In this document: positions 35,241-43,677 of the stretch, piece after piece | Numbering within the stretch: the stretch's first letter is position 1 | Layout: every line of letters begins with the position of its first letter | Origin: JACVRW01 sp963757815 | GTDB taxonomy: Bacteria > Actinomycetota > Thermoleophilia > Solirubrobacterales > Thermoleophilaceae | Length of the DNA: 64,000 nucleotides | Reading direction: 5' to 3' | Assembly (NCBI GenBank): GCA_963757815.1 | Contig: CAVWSN010000018.1 | Location: 496,001-560,000 of the forward strand | Translations under genes and position numbers: made by a program | Notes under the pieces: model-generated | What the model saw: the letters and a program-made list of their open reading frames with translations, nothing else | What the model was told of the DNA's origin: nothing | Database searches by the model: none

Positions 35241-35657
35241 GTGTTTCCGCGGGAGCGGCGGCGCCCGATCCAGCCGGCACCGTTCCGTCCGAGCGCTTTC
35301 CCCGGTTGCGGGCAGACCCGCTTCCTCCACGCCCACCACATCGAGCACTGGGCCCGCGGTGGACAAACCGAGCTCGCCAACCTCGTGCAGCTCTGCGCCT
35401 ATCACCACCGGCTGATCCACGAAGGGGGCTACGGCCTGACCCGAGACCGCGACCAAACGCTGATCTTCAGGCATCCCGACGGCCGCCCGATAGCCGCAGC
35501 TCCGACCCCCACCGCGAGCAGCCCAGCGCGGCTATACGCCGACAACCACCGGCACCGGTTGGACCTCACGTCCGACACCACAAGCCGCCACTGGGACGGC
35601 AGCCGCCTCGACCTCGCACTCGCGATCGACGGGCTCGATCGGCCGACCCCAGGCTGA
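35241..35657 (+). pseudogene. remnant of a DUF222-type HNH endonuclease (13E12-like)
   Basis: Only the C-terminal nuclease part is legible: FPGCGQTRFLHAHHIEHWARGG, then ELANLVQLCAYHHRLIHEGGYGL, with the Cys-His-His-Cys pattern of HNH domains, followed by about 60 residues of tail. In intact members several hundred residues of DUF222 sequence stand in front and a second Cys (typically '..CRFPGC') precedes the motif; both are missing or shifted here. Such genes occur in many copies in actinobacteria and decay often. Likely a non-functional fragment. Confidence 0.6.
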
Positions 35658-35741
35658 ACGACGCCAAATGCTCCACCGCCCGACCCCGACCCCGATGCCA
35701 GGCGAGCCCCACCCGTCGCCACACATCGGGGTTAGGACGAT

Positions 35742-36848
35742 TCAGCCGCCCCGGCGAACGCGCTCGCAGCCCACGAGGCGGTCGGCGCGGTCGGCGCGCG
35801 CGACGTCGTTCCCGCCGCCGCAGATGAGACGGTCGACGCCGCCGCCCCGTGCATCGAGGCGATCGTTGCCCAGCCCGCCCCGCAGCCGGTCGCGACCCGC
35901 GCCGGCCTTCAGGCGATCGTTGCCGGGCCCGCCGGCCAGCATGTCGTTGCCGGCGTTGCCGGAGAGCCGGTCGTTTCCGCCGACTCCCTTGCCGCTGTCG
36001 TCTCCGAGCAGGCGGTCGTCCCCGCCCGCTCCGGCCAGGCGATCGTGTCCCGTCCCCCCGAAGAGGCAGTCATCGCCGGGCCCGCCTCTGAGGAGATCGT
36101 TGCCCTGGAGGCCGAAGAGGTTGTCGCCGAAGCCGGAGCCGGTGAGCCGGTCGCTGCTCGCAGTGCCGAGCTTGTCCTGCGAGCAGGAGCCCGGATCGAG
36201 CGTGCGCGCCTCGGTCGGCCCGATCAGAGCCTCGGCGGCGGGAGAGGGCGGCGGGGGCCCGGGAGCCGGCGGAAGAGGAAGCGGAATGCCGCGGTCGACC
36301 GTCTCGCAGTCCGGGGCAACCGAGTCGGCCACGTCCGCGCGAACGGTGTCCAGCCCGTCGCCGCAGCTGACGATGTCGCCTCTGTCCCCGCGCGAGTCGA
36401 TGAGGTCGTTGCCGAGGCCGCCGGTGTGCGTATCGACGCCGTTGTTGCCGCGCAGGGTGTCGTCGCCGGGTCCGCCCTCGAGCGAGTCGTTGGCGTCGCC
36501 GCCGGAGAGCGTCGAGCGGGTCGCGGTCGTGTTGACGATGCTGTCGGCACCGTCGCCCCCGCTCACGGTGATCCCTCTGATCCCCGCCCCCGGACAGGTG
36601 GCCGTGCTGCCGAACGCGGTGCAGGCCGGCATCGCCGTGATCGTGGCGCCGGGGTCGGAAAGAGTGAAGTCCGCTCCCGTGAGCGAGATGCTGAGGTTGT
36701 TCACCTCGCCCAAGGCGGCCGTGTACCAGACGCGCTGTATGCGCGTGTTCACCGTCGAGGCGAGCGCGCCGGCGGGAACGAGAGCGAGCAGGCCCATCGT
36801 CGTCAGGGCAATCCAGGTCGCCGTCGCCTTCGCTGTCCGCTGCCGCAT
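35742..36848 (-). CDS. secreted RTX (hemolysin-type Ca-binding repeat) protein
   Basis: 368 residues with signal peptide (IALTTMGLLALVPAGALAS). Two blocks of RTX nonapeptides: at about residues 110-155 (GGDANDSLEGGPGDDTLRGN...GGLGNDLI) and at about 235-350 (DRLTGSGFGDNLFGLQGNDLLRGGPGDDCLFGGTGHDRL...). Between them is a Pro-rich linker. The GGxGxDxLx pattern predicts a calcium-filled parallel beta roll. Several Cys (MPACTAFGSTATC, SCSQ, CLF, ICGG, GCERV) suggest disulfides, unusual for type I-secreted RTX toxins but common in actinobacterial versions exported by the Sec route. No enzymatic domain is present; surface structural role likely. Confidence 0.85.
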   Translation of the reverse strand: MRQRTAKATATWIALTTMGLLALVPAGALASTVNTRIQRVWYTAALGEVNNLSISLTGADFTLSDPGATITAMPACTAFGSTATCPGAGIRGITVSGGDGADSIVNTTATRSTLSGGDANDSLEGGPGDDTLRGNNGVDTHTGGLGNDLIDSRGDRGDIVSCGDGLDTVRADVADSVAPDCETVDRGIPLPLPPAPGPPPPSPAAEALIGPTEARTLDPGSCSQDKLGTASSDRLTGSGFGDNLFGLQGNDLLRGGPGDDCLFGGTGHDRLAGAGGDDRLLGDDSGKGVGGNDRLSGNAGNDMLAGGPGNDRLKAGAGRDRLRGGLGNDRLDARGGGVDRLICGGGNDVARADRADRLVGCERVRRGG

Positions 36849-37015
36849 GGGTCGGAAACCTCCGATCCGAGACTACGGCCGGTTCAGGGGACCCCGCATC
36901 GCACCAACGAGTGATCTTTGCTCCCCAGATGGGGATTGTTCGGGGTTTGGGCCCGCCGACGCCCACGCGACCCGCCGAGGGAGCCCCCGGCGGGTCCGCG
37001 CGGACGGTTGACCGA

Positions 37016-37588
37016 TCAGGCCGCGTAGGCCGGGCGCGCCGGGGCGTACCGCTCTCCGCGGCCGCGCTTGCGCGCGACCCAGGCGAGCGGCGCCATGGTG
37101 GCGCGCTGGACCCAGACTGGCGGGAAGGCTCCCTGGACCTCGTCCGCGTACTCCTGCACGAACAGGGCCAGGTCGAGCGGCTTGGGCATGCCCTTCGAGG
37201 TCGTCCGGCCCTCGTCGGCGAGCGCCACGGTGGTCTCGAACAGCTCCTCCATCTTGAGCGCGGGACGGACCTGCACCCGCACGTGGGCCGTCTCGTCGCC
37301 GCCGTTCGCGAACTTGTGGGCCACGCCGGCCGGCACCGTGACCACGTCGCCCGCCTCGGCGATGACGGTCTTGCGGCCCATCTTGAACTTCATCGTGCCG
37401 CTGAGCACCTCGAAGCGCTCCTCCTGAGCCGGGTGCACGTGCTTGCCGGGCACGTGGCCGTCGGGTGCCAGCTCGAGGTCGATCTCCAGCAGCTCGCCGC
37501 CGGTGTCGGCCGCGGTCTTCCTGAAGGTGATGCGCTCGCCTGAAACCGGGTTGTCGAGAATCTGTCCTGCGTATGCTCCCGCAGCCAT
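37016..37588 (-). CDS. cupin domain protein
   Basis: 190 residues with one cupin barrel at about residues 15-110: motif 1 GKHVHPAQEERFEVLSG (His, His, Glu metal ligands) and motif 2 GDVVTVPAGVAHKFANGG. The rest is a helical C-terminal tail ending in a basic stretch. Similar single-cupin proteins include quercetinase-like and sugar-isomerase-like enzymes; function cannot be assigned. It stands alone between the RTX gene and the LLM gene, both on the same strand, with gaps of about 170 and 190 bases. Confidence 0.8.
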   Translation of the reverse strand: MAAGAYAGQILDNPVSGERITFRKTAADTGGELLEIDLELAPDGHVPGKHVHPAQEERFEVLSGTMKFKMGRKTVIAEAGDVVTVPAGVAHKFANGGDETAHVRVQVRPALKMEELFETTVALADEGRTTSKGMPKPLDLALFVQEYADEVQGAFPPVWVQRATMAPLAWVARKRGRGERYAPARPAYAA

Positions 37589-37777
37589 TTCCGGCTCCGC
37601 ACAGTTTCGTCAGTCGAAGTTGATGCGGAAATGTTCGGTGCGCAGGCCGTTCCGCGCCTCGCCCGGCGTGATGATCCTGCCGTCGTCTCGCGGGTGATCT
37701 TCAGTAGTCCCAAAGGGCGACCCGGCCCGCGCGCGCCTACTCCGCGAGGATGACCCCAGCTGTGAGCCCGTCGGCGT
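37589..37777. other. 189-base gap between cupin and LLM genes
   Basis: No convincing gene. Probably holds the promoter of the cupin gene and the 3' end of the LLM transcript. Confidence 0.4.
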
Positions 37778-38548
37778 TCACGGCGCCGCGGCGTCGGCCA
37801 CAGCAGTCAGGGAAGTCGAATCGGAAGCTGCCAGTACCCGCACGATCGGGAGGTCGAGCGTCGACTGGTACGCCGCCAGCCCTTCGCGCACCTCCTGTCG
37901 CGTCGATGCGGCCACCCCGACGCTTCCGAGCGGAGCGTTCATGGCGGCGAAATGCCTGCGATGACCCTCGTTGATGGTGCGGTAGCGGCCTTCCTCGGCG
38001 CGGAGCCGCTGCAGCGAGCCGGAGGCCACGGCGACTCGGACGTATGAGGCGACGACCGGTGCGGCGCGCCCCGCCTCATCGGCTCCCTCCTGCACCCAGC
38101 GGCGGGCATCTGCAAGCTGCTCCGGAAGCATCCAGTTGAGGAGGACGCCGTCGGCCAGCGCTCCGCCGAGCCGGCACAACCGGGGTCGCATGGCTGCCAC
38201 CACGATGCGCGTCCCTCGCGGGAGGACGTCGCGCAGCTCGGCGACGGCGCGTTGCAGCACGTCGACCTTGGGGCGGAGCTGGCCGAAGCCGATCCCGATC
38301 CAGAGCTTCGTGGGGTCGATCGCCAGCCGTTCGACCTCGCGCCCGATCTGAGCCGGCTGATACCGGTCGAGGGGAAGGACGCCGACGCCGAGCTCGATGC
38401 CTGGGGCCGCGGCCGCGAACTGGGCGAGTGTTTCCAGGCCGGAGGCTGTCGGCTCGTCGTTCGACCACAGCGAGTGGTACCCGAGCTGCTCACAGCGGGC
38501 GGCCAGATCCCTGACGAGCCGCGCTTCCAGGCCGGCGGTGATGCCCAA
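37778..38548 (-). CDS. LLM-class (luciferase-like, F420- or FMN-dependent) oxidoreductase
   Basis: 256 residues; the luciferase-like barrel is visible in LAARCEQLGYHSLWSNDEPTASGLETLAQ, APGIELGVGVLPLDRYQPAQIGREVERL, LWIGIGFGQLRPKVDVLQRAV and ADGVLLNWMLPEQL. It is a little shorter than usual for the class (about 290-350). The best start is the TTG at 38548, close behind the FAD oxidase stop at 38572; translation may be coupled. Actinobacterial members mostly use F420. Substrate unknown. Confidence 0.8.
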   Translation of the reverse strand: MGITAGLEARLVRDLAARCEQLGYHSLWSNDEPTASGLETLAQFAAAAPGIELGVGVLPLDRYQPAQIGREVERLAIDPTKLWIGIGFGQLRPKVDVLQRAVAELRDVLPRGTRIVVAAMRPRLCRLGGALADGVLLNWMLPEQLADARRWVQEGADEAGRAAPVVASYVRVAVASGSLQRLRAEEGRYRTINEGHRRHFAAMNAPLGSVGVAASTRQEVREGLAAYQSTLDLPIVRVLAASDSTSLTAVADAAAP

Positions 38549-38571
38549 TCCGCGCCGGGGCGGCGTCGAGA

Positions 38572-39966
38572 TCAGCTCCAGGCCGGGGCCGGCGCCGGGC
38601 CCTTGGGATCGATGTTGTGGTTGAGCCGGAAGAGGTTGTCGGGGTCGTAGCGCCGCTTGAGCTCGACGAGCCGCTCATAGTTGGGGCCGTAGGCGTGGCG
38701 GACGCGGTCGTAGTCGTCCGCCGACAGGTAGTTGGTGTAGCAGCGGTCGGCCATGTAGGGCGACAGCGCATCGAAGGTCTCGCGCGCCCACGTGATGCCT
38801 GCGTCCGTCTGGGCCGGGTCGGTCCACTGCGAGATCAGGAAGAGGTTGAAGCCCCGCTCCCTGTGCGGGTAGGCCGTCGCCGTCGAAGGCACGCGCGTGA
38901 CCGCACCGTGGAAGTCCTCGACCACGAGTGCGCAGAGCTCGCTGGGCGCGCGCTCGAACGCCTCGGCCATCACCTCGACGGCCGGATCCGACAGCTCGGA
39001 GAAGAACCCCGACTTCCAATACCTGAGCGAGCCAGGCGGGGCCAGCCAGTCCACTCCGGTGTTCACGTCGGGATACGGCATGCGCTGAATCATGTCCGCG
39101 GCCGGTGTGCCGAACCGGCGCAACGGGCGGACGTCGGCCTCGGCTTGGTCGGCGTCGTCGCCCGCGTGGCAGACCGCGACTCCGCAGAGCTTCGCCCCCG
39201 ATCCGTCCGGCGCGTGCAGGAAGACCGCCTGCGTGGAGAGTTCGTCCGGGAGATCGGCGGCGAACTCGCGGTAGAACGAGAAGAGCTCAGGCGCCGCCTC
39301 GAGCGGATGCAGCACCGGACCACCGAGGACGCTTGCGAGCGGATGCGCGCGGAACTCGAACGAGGTCACGACACCGAAATTGCCCCCGCCGCCGCGGAGC
39401 GCCCAGTACAGATCGGGATCGGTGTCCTCGCCAGCGGTGACGACCTCGCCGGACGCGAGCACCACCTCGGCCGACAGCAGGTTGTCGACGGCCATCCCGT
39501 GCTTTCCCATCAACCAGGCGATCCCGCCGCCGAGCGTGAGACCTGCGATCCCGGTACTCGAGACGACCCCGCTCGGTGTCGCAAGCCCAAAGGCGGCAGT
39601 CGCACGGTCGAGCTCACCGACCGTCACGCCGGCCTGCGCCCGGACCACGGATCGGATCGGATCGACGTGGATGCCCTTCATCAGCGAGAGGTCGACCATC
39701 AGCCCGCCCTCGGTGACCGCCCTGCCGGCGACGCTGTGACCGCCGCCGCGAACCGAGACCTCCAGTCCTTCGCTTCTGCCGAGCCTGACCGCGTCGGTCA
39801 CGTCCGCCGTGTGCAGACAGCGAGCGATCAGCGCGGGCCGCCTGTCGATCAGCCCATTGTGAACGCGGCGGGCCTCGTCGTAACCACGGTCACCCGGAGC
39901 AAGCACAGGCCCCGAGAACACCTCCCCGAGCAGCTGGACGGAATGTTCGCTCGTCAGGCCAGACAT
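38572..39966 (-). CDS. FAD-binding oxidoreductase with BBE domain (berberine-bridge-like)
   Basis: 464 residues. An FAD-binding domain of the PCMH/VAO type (VSVRGGGHSVAGRAV with the His normally linked to FAD; GLTLGGGIAWLMGKHGMAVDNLLSAEVV; GGGGNFGVV) is followed by a substrate domain and a C-terminal BBE motif (YMADRCYTNYLSADDYDRVRHAYGPNYERLVELKRRYDPDNLFRLNHNI). Such oxidases act on sugars, alkaloids or other alcohols. The ATG at 39966 has AAAGGAG ahead of it. It is divergent from a TetR gene with twin palindromes between, so it is probably induced by its substrate or product. The LLM gene downstream may be in the same transcript. Confidence 0.9.
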   Translation of the reverse strand: MSGLTSEHSVQLLGEVFSGPVLAPGDRGYDEARRVHNGLIDRRPALIARCLHTADVTDAVRLGRSEGLEVSVRGGGHSVAGRAVTEGGLMVDLSLMKGIHVDPIRSVVRAQAGVTVGELDRATAAFGLATPSGVVSSTGIAGLTLGGGIAWLMGKHGMAVDNLLSAEVVLASGEVVTAGEDTDPDLYWALRGGGGNFGVVTSFEFRAHPLASVLGGPVLHPLEAAPELFSFYREFAADLPDELSTQAVFLHAPDGSGAKLCGVAVCHAGDDADQAEADVRPLRRFGTPAADMIQRMPYPDVNTGVDWLAPPGSLRYWKSGFFSELSDPAVEVMAEAFERAPSELCALVVEDFHGAVTRVPSTATAYPHRERGFNLFLISQWTDPAQTDAGITWARETFDALSPYMADRCYTNYLSADDYDRVRHAYGPNYERLVELKRRYDPDNLFRLNHNIDPKGPAPAPAWS

Positions 39967-39996
39967 CGCGCGCTCCTTTGACAGGTCGCTTGTCCA

Positions 39997-40023
39997 TACC
40001 GATCGGTACAGTACCGATCGGTA
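39997..40023. promoter_or_regulatory. two TACCGATCGGTA palindromes, probable TetR operator
   Basis: Two identical 12-bp perfect palindromes at 39997-40008 and 40012-40023, start-to-start 15 bases, in the 72-base gap between the FAD oxidase and the TetR gene. This is the classic place for an autoregulated TetR repressor that also controls the divergent gene. Binding to two copies could be cooperative. Confidence 0.75.
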
Positions 40024-40038
40024 CAGTACCTGAGCCAC

Positions 40039-40620
40039 ATGGGACGCGCAAGAGCATTCGACACCGACGAAGCCCTCGACAGAGCGATGACCGTGTTCTG
40101 GAGCAAGGGCTACGACGGGGCGTCGCTCTCGGATCTCACGGAAGCGATGGGCATCAACCGTCCCAGCCTCTACGCCGCCTACGGCAACAAGGAGGAACTG
40201 TTCCGCAAGGTCCTCGAACGCTACGGCGAGGGCCCTTCGTCCTATGAGCGTGAGGCACTCGCGCGGCCAACTGCGCGCGAAGTCGCCCAGGGCCTGTTAA
40301 GTGGAGCCGCCGACGTGCAGACCGATCCGCGTACCCCGGCCGGGTGTCTCGCGACCCTCGGCACCACCTACTGCGCTGAAGACTCCTCGCCCGCCGGCCA
40401 GATCCTCATCGCGTCCCGCCTCGCCGGTCACGCCTCGATCCGAGAGCGTTTCGAGCGAGCACGGGACGAGGGTGATCTCCCGGCCGACTCCGATCCCATG
40501 GCGCTGACCCACTACATCGGGACAGTTGTGTGCGGCATGGCGGTCCTGGCGGCATCGGGTGCAACACGGAAAGACCTCGAACGCGTCATCGAGCTGACGA
40601 TGCGCGCCTGGCCCCAGTAA
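40039..40620 (+). CDS. TetR/AcrR-family repressor
   Basis: 193 residues. N-terminal helix-turn-helix at about residues 10-55 (DEALDRAMTVFWSKGYDGASLSDLTEAMGINRPSLYAAYGNKEELFRKVLERY), then a ligand domain with TPAGCLATLGTTYCAEDSSPAGQ. This N- and C-terminal pattern matches the TetR subgroup often placed beside flavin- or quinone-dependent enzymes (RutR/ComR-like naming varies). Probably represses itself and the divergent FAD oxidase through the twin palindromes at 39997-40023. Converges with the carboxylase gene, four bases apart. Confidence 0.9.
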   Translation: MGRARAFDTDEALDRAMTVFWSKGYDGASLSDLTEAMGINRPSLYAAYGNKEELFRKVLERYGEGPSSYEREALARPTAREVAQGLLSGAADVQTDPRTPAGCLATLGTTYCAEDSSPAGQILIASRLAGHASIRERFERARDEGDLPADSDPMALTHYIGTVVCGMAVLAASGATRKDLERVIELTMRAWPQ

Positions 40621-40624
40621 GACG

Positions 40625-42190
40625 CTAGAGCGGGATGTTGCCGTGCTTGCGCTTCGGCGTGTCGACGCGCTTCGTCTGCAGCGTCTCGAGGGCGCTGATC
40701 AGCCTCGGGCGCGTCTCGTGGGGGATGATCACGTCGTCGATGTAGCCGCGCTCGGCCGCCGAGTAGGGATTGGCGAAGCGCGCCTTGTAGTCCCCGATCA
40801 GCTTCTGGCGGCGCTCCTCGGGGGTGGGCGAGGAGGAGATGTCGCGGCGGTGGATGATGTTGACGGCGCCCTCGGGGCCCATCACGGCGACCTCGGCGGT
40901 CGGCCAGGCGAAGACGAAGTCGGCCAGCATGTGCTTGGAGTTCATGACGTCGTAGGCGCCGCCGTAGGCCTTGCGCGTGATCACGGTCAGCTTCGGCACG
41001 GTCGCCTCCGTGAACGCGTAGAGCAGCTTCGCGCCGTGGCGGATGATTCCGCCCCACTCCTGTGAGGTGCCGGGCAGGAAGCCGGGCACGTCCATGAAGG
41101 TGAGCAGGGGGATGTTGAACGCGTCGCAGAAGCGCACAAAGCGCGCAGCCTTCTCGGACGCGCTGATGTCGAGCACGCCGGCCAGCTGGCTCGGCTGGTT
41201 CCCGACGACCCCGATCGGCCGGCCGTTCAGCCGCGAGAACCCGACGACGATGTTGCGCGCGAAGTGCTCCTGCACCTCGAAGAACTCGCCGTTGTCGACG
41301 ATCAGGTGCACGACGTCGCGCATGTCGTAGGGCTTGTTCGGGTTGTCGGGGACGATCGAGTCGAGCTCGGCGTCCATGCGGTCGGGGTCGTCCCCGGTAT
41401 CCATGCGCGGCGGCAGCTCGAGGTTGTTCTGGGGGAGGAACGACATCAGGTAGCGCGCGTCCTCGAGGCAGCTGTCCTCGTCGTCGGCGGCGAAGTGGGC
41501 CACGCCCGACTTCGTGTTGTGGGTCATCGCGCCGCCGAGCTCCTCGAACTCCACCTCCTCGCCCGTGACCGTCTTGATCACGTCAGGCCCGGTGATGAAC
41601 ATGTGCGAGGTCTCCTTGACCATGAAGATGAAGTCGGTCATGGCCGGGGAGTAGACGGCGCCGCCCGCGCACGGGCCCATCACCAGCGAGATCTGCGGGA
41701 TCACGCCCGAGCACTGGACGTTGCGCACGAACACATCGCCGTAGGCACCCAGCGACACGACGCCCTCCTGGATGCGCGCCCCGCCGGAGTCGTTGATGCC
41801 GATGACCGGGCAGCCGATGCGGGCGGCCAGGTCCATCACCTTGCACATCTTCTCGCCCATGACCTCGCCGAGCGATCCGCCGAACACGGTGAAGTCCTGC
41901 GAGAAGACCGCCACCGGGCGCCCGTCGATCTTGCCGTGGCCGGTGACGACCGCGTCGCCCCAGGGGCGGTTGTTGAGCATGTCGAAGTCGGCGGTTCGGT
42001 GCCGAACGAACGTGTCGAGCTCCTGGAACGAGCCCGGGTCCAGCAGCTTGTCGATCCGCTCCCGGGCGGTCAGCTTGCCCTTGGCGTGCTGCTTCTCCTC
42101 CGCCTGGGGGTTCGTGTGAATTGCCTGCTCGCGCAGCTCCTGAAGCCGGGCGAGCTTCTCCTCGTAGGTCTCGGGCGACTGCTGTCTCAT
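40625..42190 (-). CDS. pccB: acyl-CoA (propionyl-CoA) carboxylase carboxyltransferase beta subunit
   Basis: 521 residues; biotin-dependent carboxyltransferase that moves CO2 from carboxybiotin to acetyl- or propionyl-CoA. Landmarks: KLTARERIDKLLDPGSFQELDTFV, FSQDFTVFGGSLGEVMGEKMCKVMDLA, IGINDSGGARIQEGV, PCAGGAVYSPAMTDFIFMV, GVVGNQPSQLAGVLDI, TFMDVPGFLPGTSQEWGGIIRHGAKLL and VITRKAYGGAYDVM. The Asp in the FMDVPGF region agrees with propionyl-type members, but choice between acetyl and propionyl is uncertain. The biotin-carrying alpha subunit is not in this window. A B12 mutase chain at 47454 could belong to the same propionate route. Confidence 0.93.
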   Translation of the reverse strand: MRQQSPETYEEKLARLQELREQAIHTNPQAEEKQHAKGKLTARERIDKLLDPGSFQELDTFVRHRTADFDMLNNRPWGDAVVTGHGKIDGRPVAVFSQDFTVFGGSLGEVMGEKMCKVMDLAARIGCPVIGINDSGGARIQEGVVSLGAYGDVFVRNVQCSGVIPQISLVMGPCAGGAVYSPAMTDFIFMVKETSHMFITGPDVIKTVTGEEVEFEELGGAMTHNTKSGVAHFAADDEDSCLEDARYLMSFLPQNNLELPPRMDTGDDPDRMDAELDSIVPDNPNKPYDMRDVVHLIVDNGEFFEVQEHFARNIVVGFSRLNGRPIGVVGNQPSQLAGVLDISASEKAARFVRFCDAFNIPLLTFMDVPGFLPGTSQEWGGIIRHGAKLLYAFTEATVPKLTVITRKAYGGAYDVMNSKHMLADFVFAWPTAEVAVMGPEGAVNIIHRRDISSSPTPEERRQKLIGDYKARFANPYSAAERGYIDDVIIPHETRPRLISALETLQTKRVDTPKRKHGNIPL

Positions 42191-42203
42191 GGCGGCGCCG
42201 ATC

Positions 42204-43647
42204 CTACTTGGGGTAGTAGGGCAGCCGCCCGCCCGCCCGCTCGACCACCTTGCGGTGGAGCTCGCGCACCACGCCTGGATGGCGGTCCGCCACGTTGCGC
42301 GTCTCGGCGGCGTCCGACCGCCGGTCGAACAACTGCGGCCGCTGCAGGCGGTTGTCAGCGAAAAAGGTCCAGCGGTCCCCACGCAGGTAGTGGCTGTTGG
42401 CGTAGCCGCCATAGGCGAAGGCGCGCGCGGGCGGCTGCCGGCCTTGGAAGAGGGCCGAGAGGTCCGCGCCCTCCATGTCGCGGGGCGGCGTGACGCCGGT
42501 CATCGAAAGCACGGTGCGGCCGATGTCGTGGGTCGAGGCGCGGTAGGGCGTCCGGCCCCCGGCGCGGCGGCGCCCGGGATCGACCACCACCAGCGGCACG
42601 CGGGTCAGCTCGGGGTGGAGGGCGATCGAGATCTTGCCGGTCCAGCCGCGCTCGCCCAGGAAGATCCCGTGGTCGGCCACGAGCACGATCACCGTCTCGC
42701 GCTCGAGCCCCAGGTCGTGAAGGCGCTCGAGCAGGACACCGAGCCAGCGATCGGTCATCGTGACCTCCGCGGCGTAGAGCGCGCGCAGCCGCTCGAGGAC
42801 CGGGCCCGCCTCGTCCTCTCCGAGCCAGTTGCGCACGCGGCCGTAGCGCAGCGTCGCCGGCTCGGGCCCGCGCCAGCCGGGGTCGCCGTAGAGCTCCAGG
42901 TAGCGGCGCGGCGGGGTCCACGGCTCGTGTGGCGCAAAGGTGTCCACGACGAGAGCGAACGGCCGCCGGGCAGCCCCCTGCTCGAGCGCCGTGACCCCCG
43001 AGCGAAACACACGCGCGGCGAACGACTCCGACTCGTCCGGCGCGTGGCCGCCGTTGGCGAGGTAGCGGCGCAGCCGGTCGACGGCCTTGGGGTCGCGGAT
43101 GGAGGGGTGCAGCCAGCGTCCGAGCACGCCGGAGGGGAGGCCGCGCGCGCTTCCGCCGATCTGTCCGCCGCGACGGACGAACAGATTGAAGCTGCGCCGC
43201 AGCGGCTCGTAGGGCTGCGAGAAGCCGACGAAGGGGTTGTCGGTCACGTACGCGGTCCAGTAACCGGCGCGCTGCAGGGCGCTGGTCCAGGTGGTGCTTG
43301 GGTCGCGGAGCGCCGACCAGCCCGGCGAGTTCATCAGCCCGCGCTGGTCGTGCCAGCCGCGGAACGGGAAGGTGCGCCGGCCGCTCAGGATCGCGTTCCG
43401 AACGGGCACGGTGGGCAGGCCCTCGGGGACCACCCGCGTGAACGAGAGGCCCGCCGCGGCCAGGGCATCGATGTTCGGGGTTCGCGCCTGGTCGCCGAAG
43501 GCGTGGTCGGCGCGCAGCGTGTCGAACGATGATGACGAGCACGTTCGGGCGCTCGGCAGCCCGTGCGCTCCCGCGCAGCAGCGGGACGGCCAGCGCCGCC
43601 CCGGCGGCGGCTCCCGCCGTCAGGATCTCCCGGCGCGTCGGGGACAC
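42204..43647 (-). CDS. Tat-exported sulfatase-like hydrolase, atypical active site, frameshifted
   Basis: Alkaline-phosphatase-superfamily protein of about 480 residues. The N-terminus MSPTRREILTAGAAAGAALAVPLL is a twin-arginine signal (TRREIL). Near 43527 one extra T (GTTCGACACG for GTCGACACG) splits VLVIIV from DTLRADHAFGDQARTPNID; the corrected join is the metal site of sulfatases. Where sulfatases have C/S-x-P-x-R, the modified residue, this protein has TVPVRNAILSGRR, that is Thr in the Cys position. Later motifs are intact (PHEPWTPPRRYLELYG; VLVADHGIFLGERGWTGKI). Its neighbour at 43678 is a paralogue with the same change. Substrate could be a phosphate or sulfate ester. Confidence 0.8.
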
Positions 43648-43677
43648 GCGCAGGATTGTCCCGTGGCTGACCAGCGC

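Noticed and set aside
35668..37011. 447-codon plus-strand frame opposite the RTX protein
   Set aside because: Mirror of RTX repeats (Ser/Pro/Arg-rich); the minus strand has the signal peptide and GGxGxD repeats.
43385..43677. Apparent C-terminal extension of the second sulfatase-like protein
   Set aside because: Caused by the frameshift near 43716; the extension is Arg/Pro noise across the next gene's start, and the corrected end matches its paralogue.
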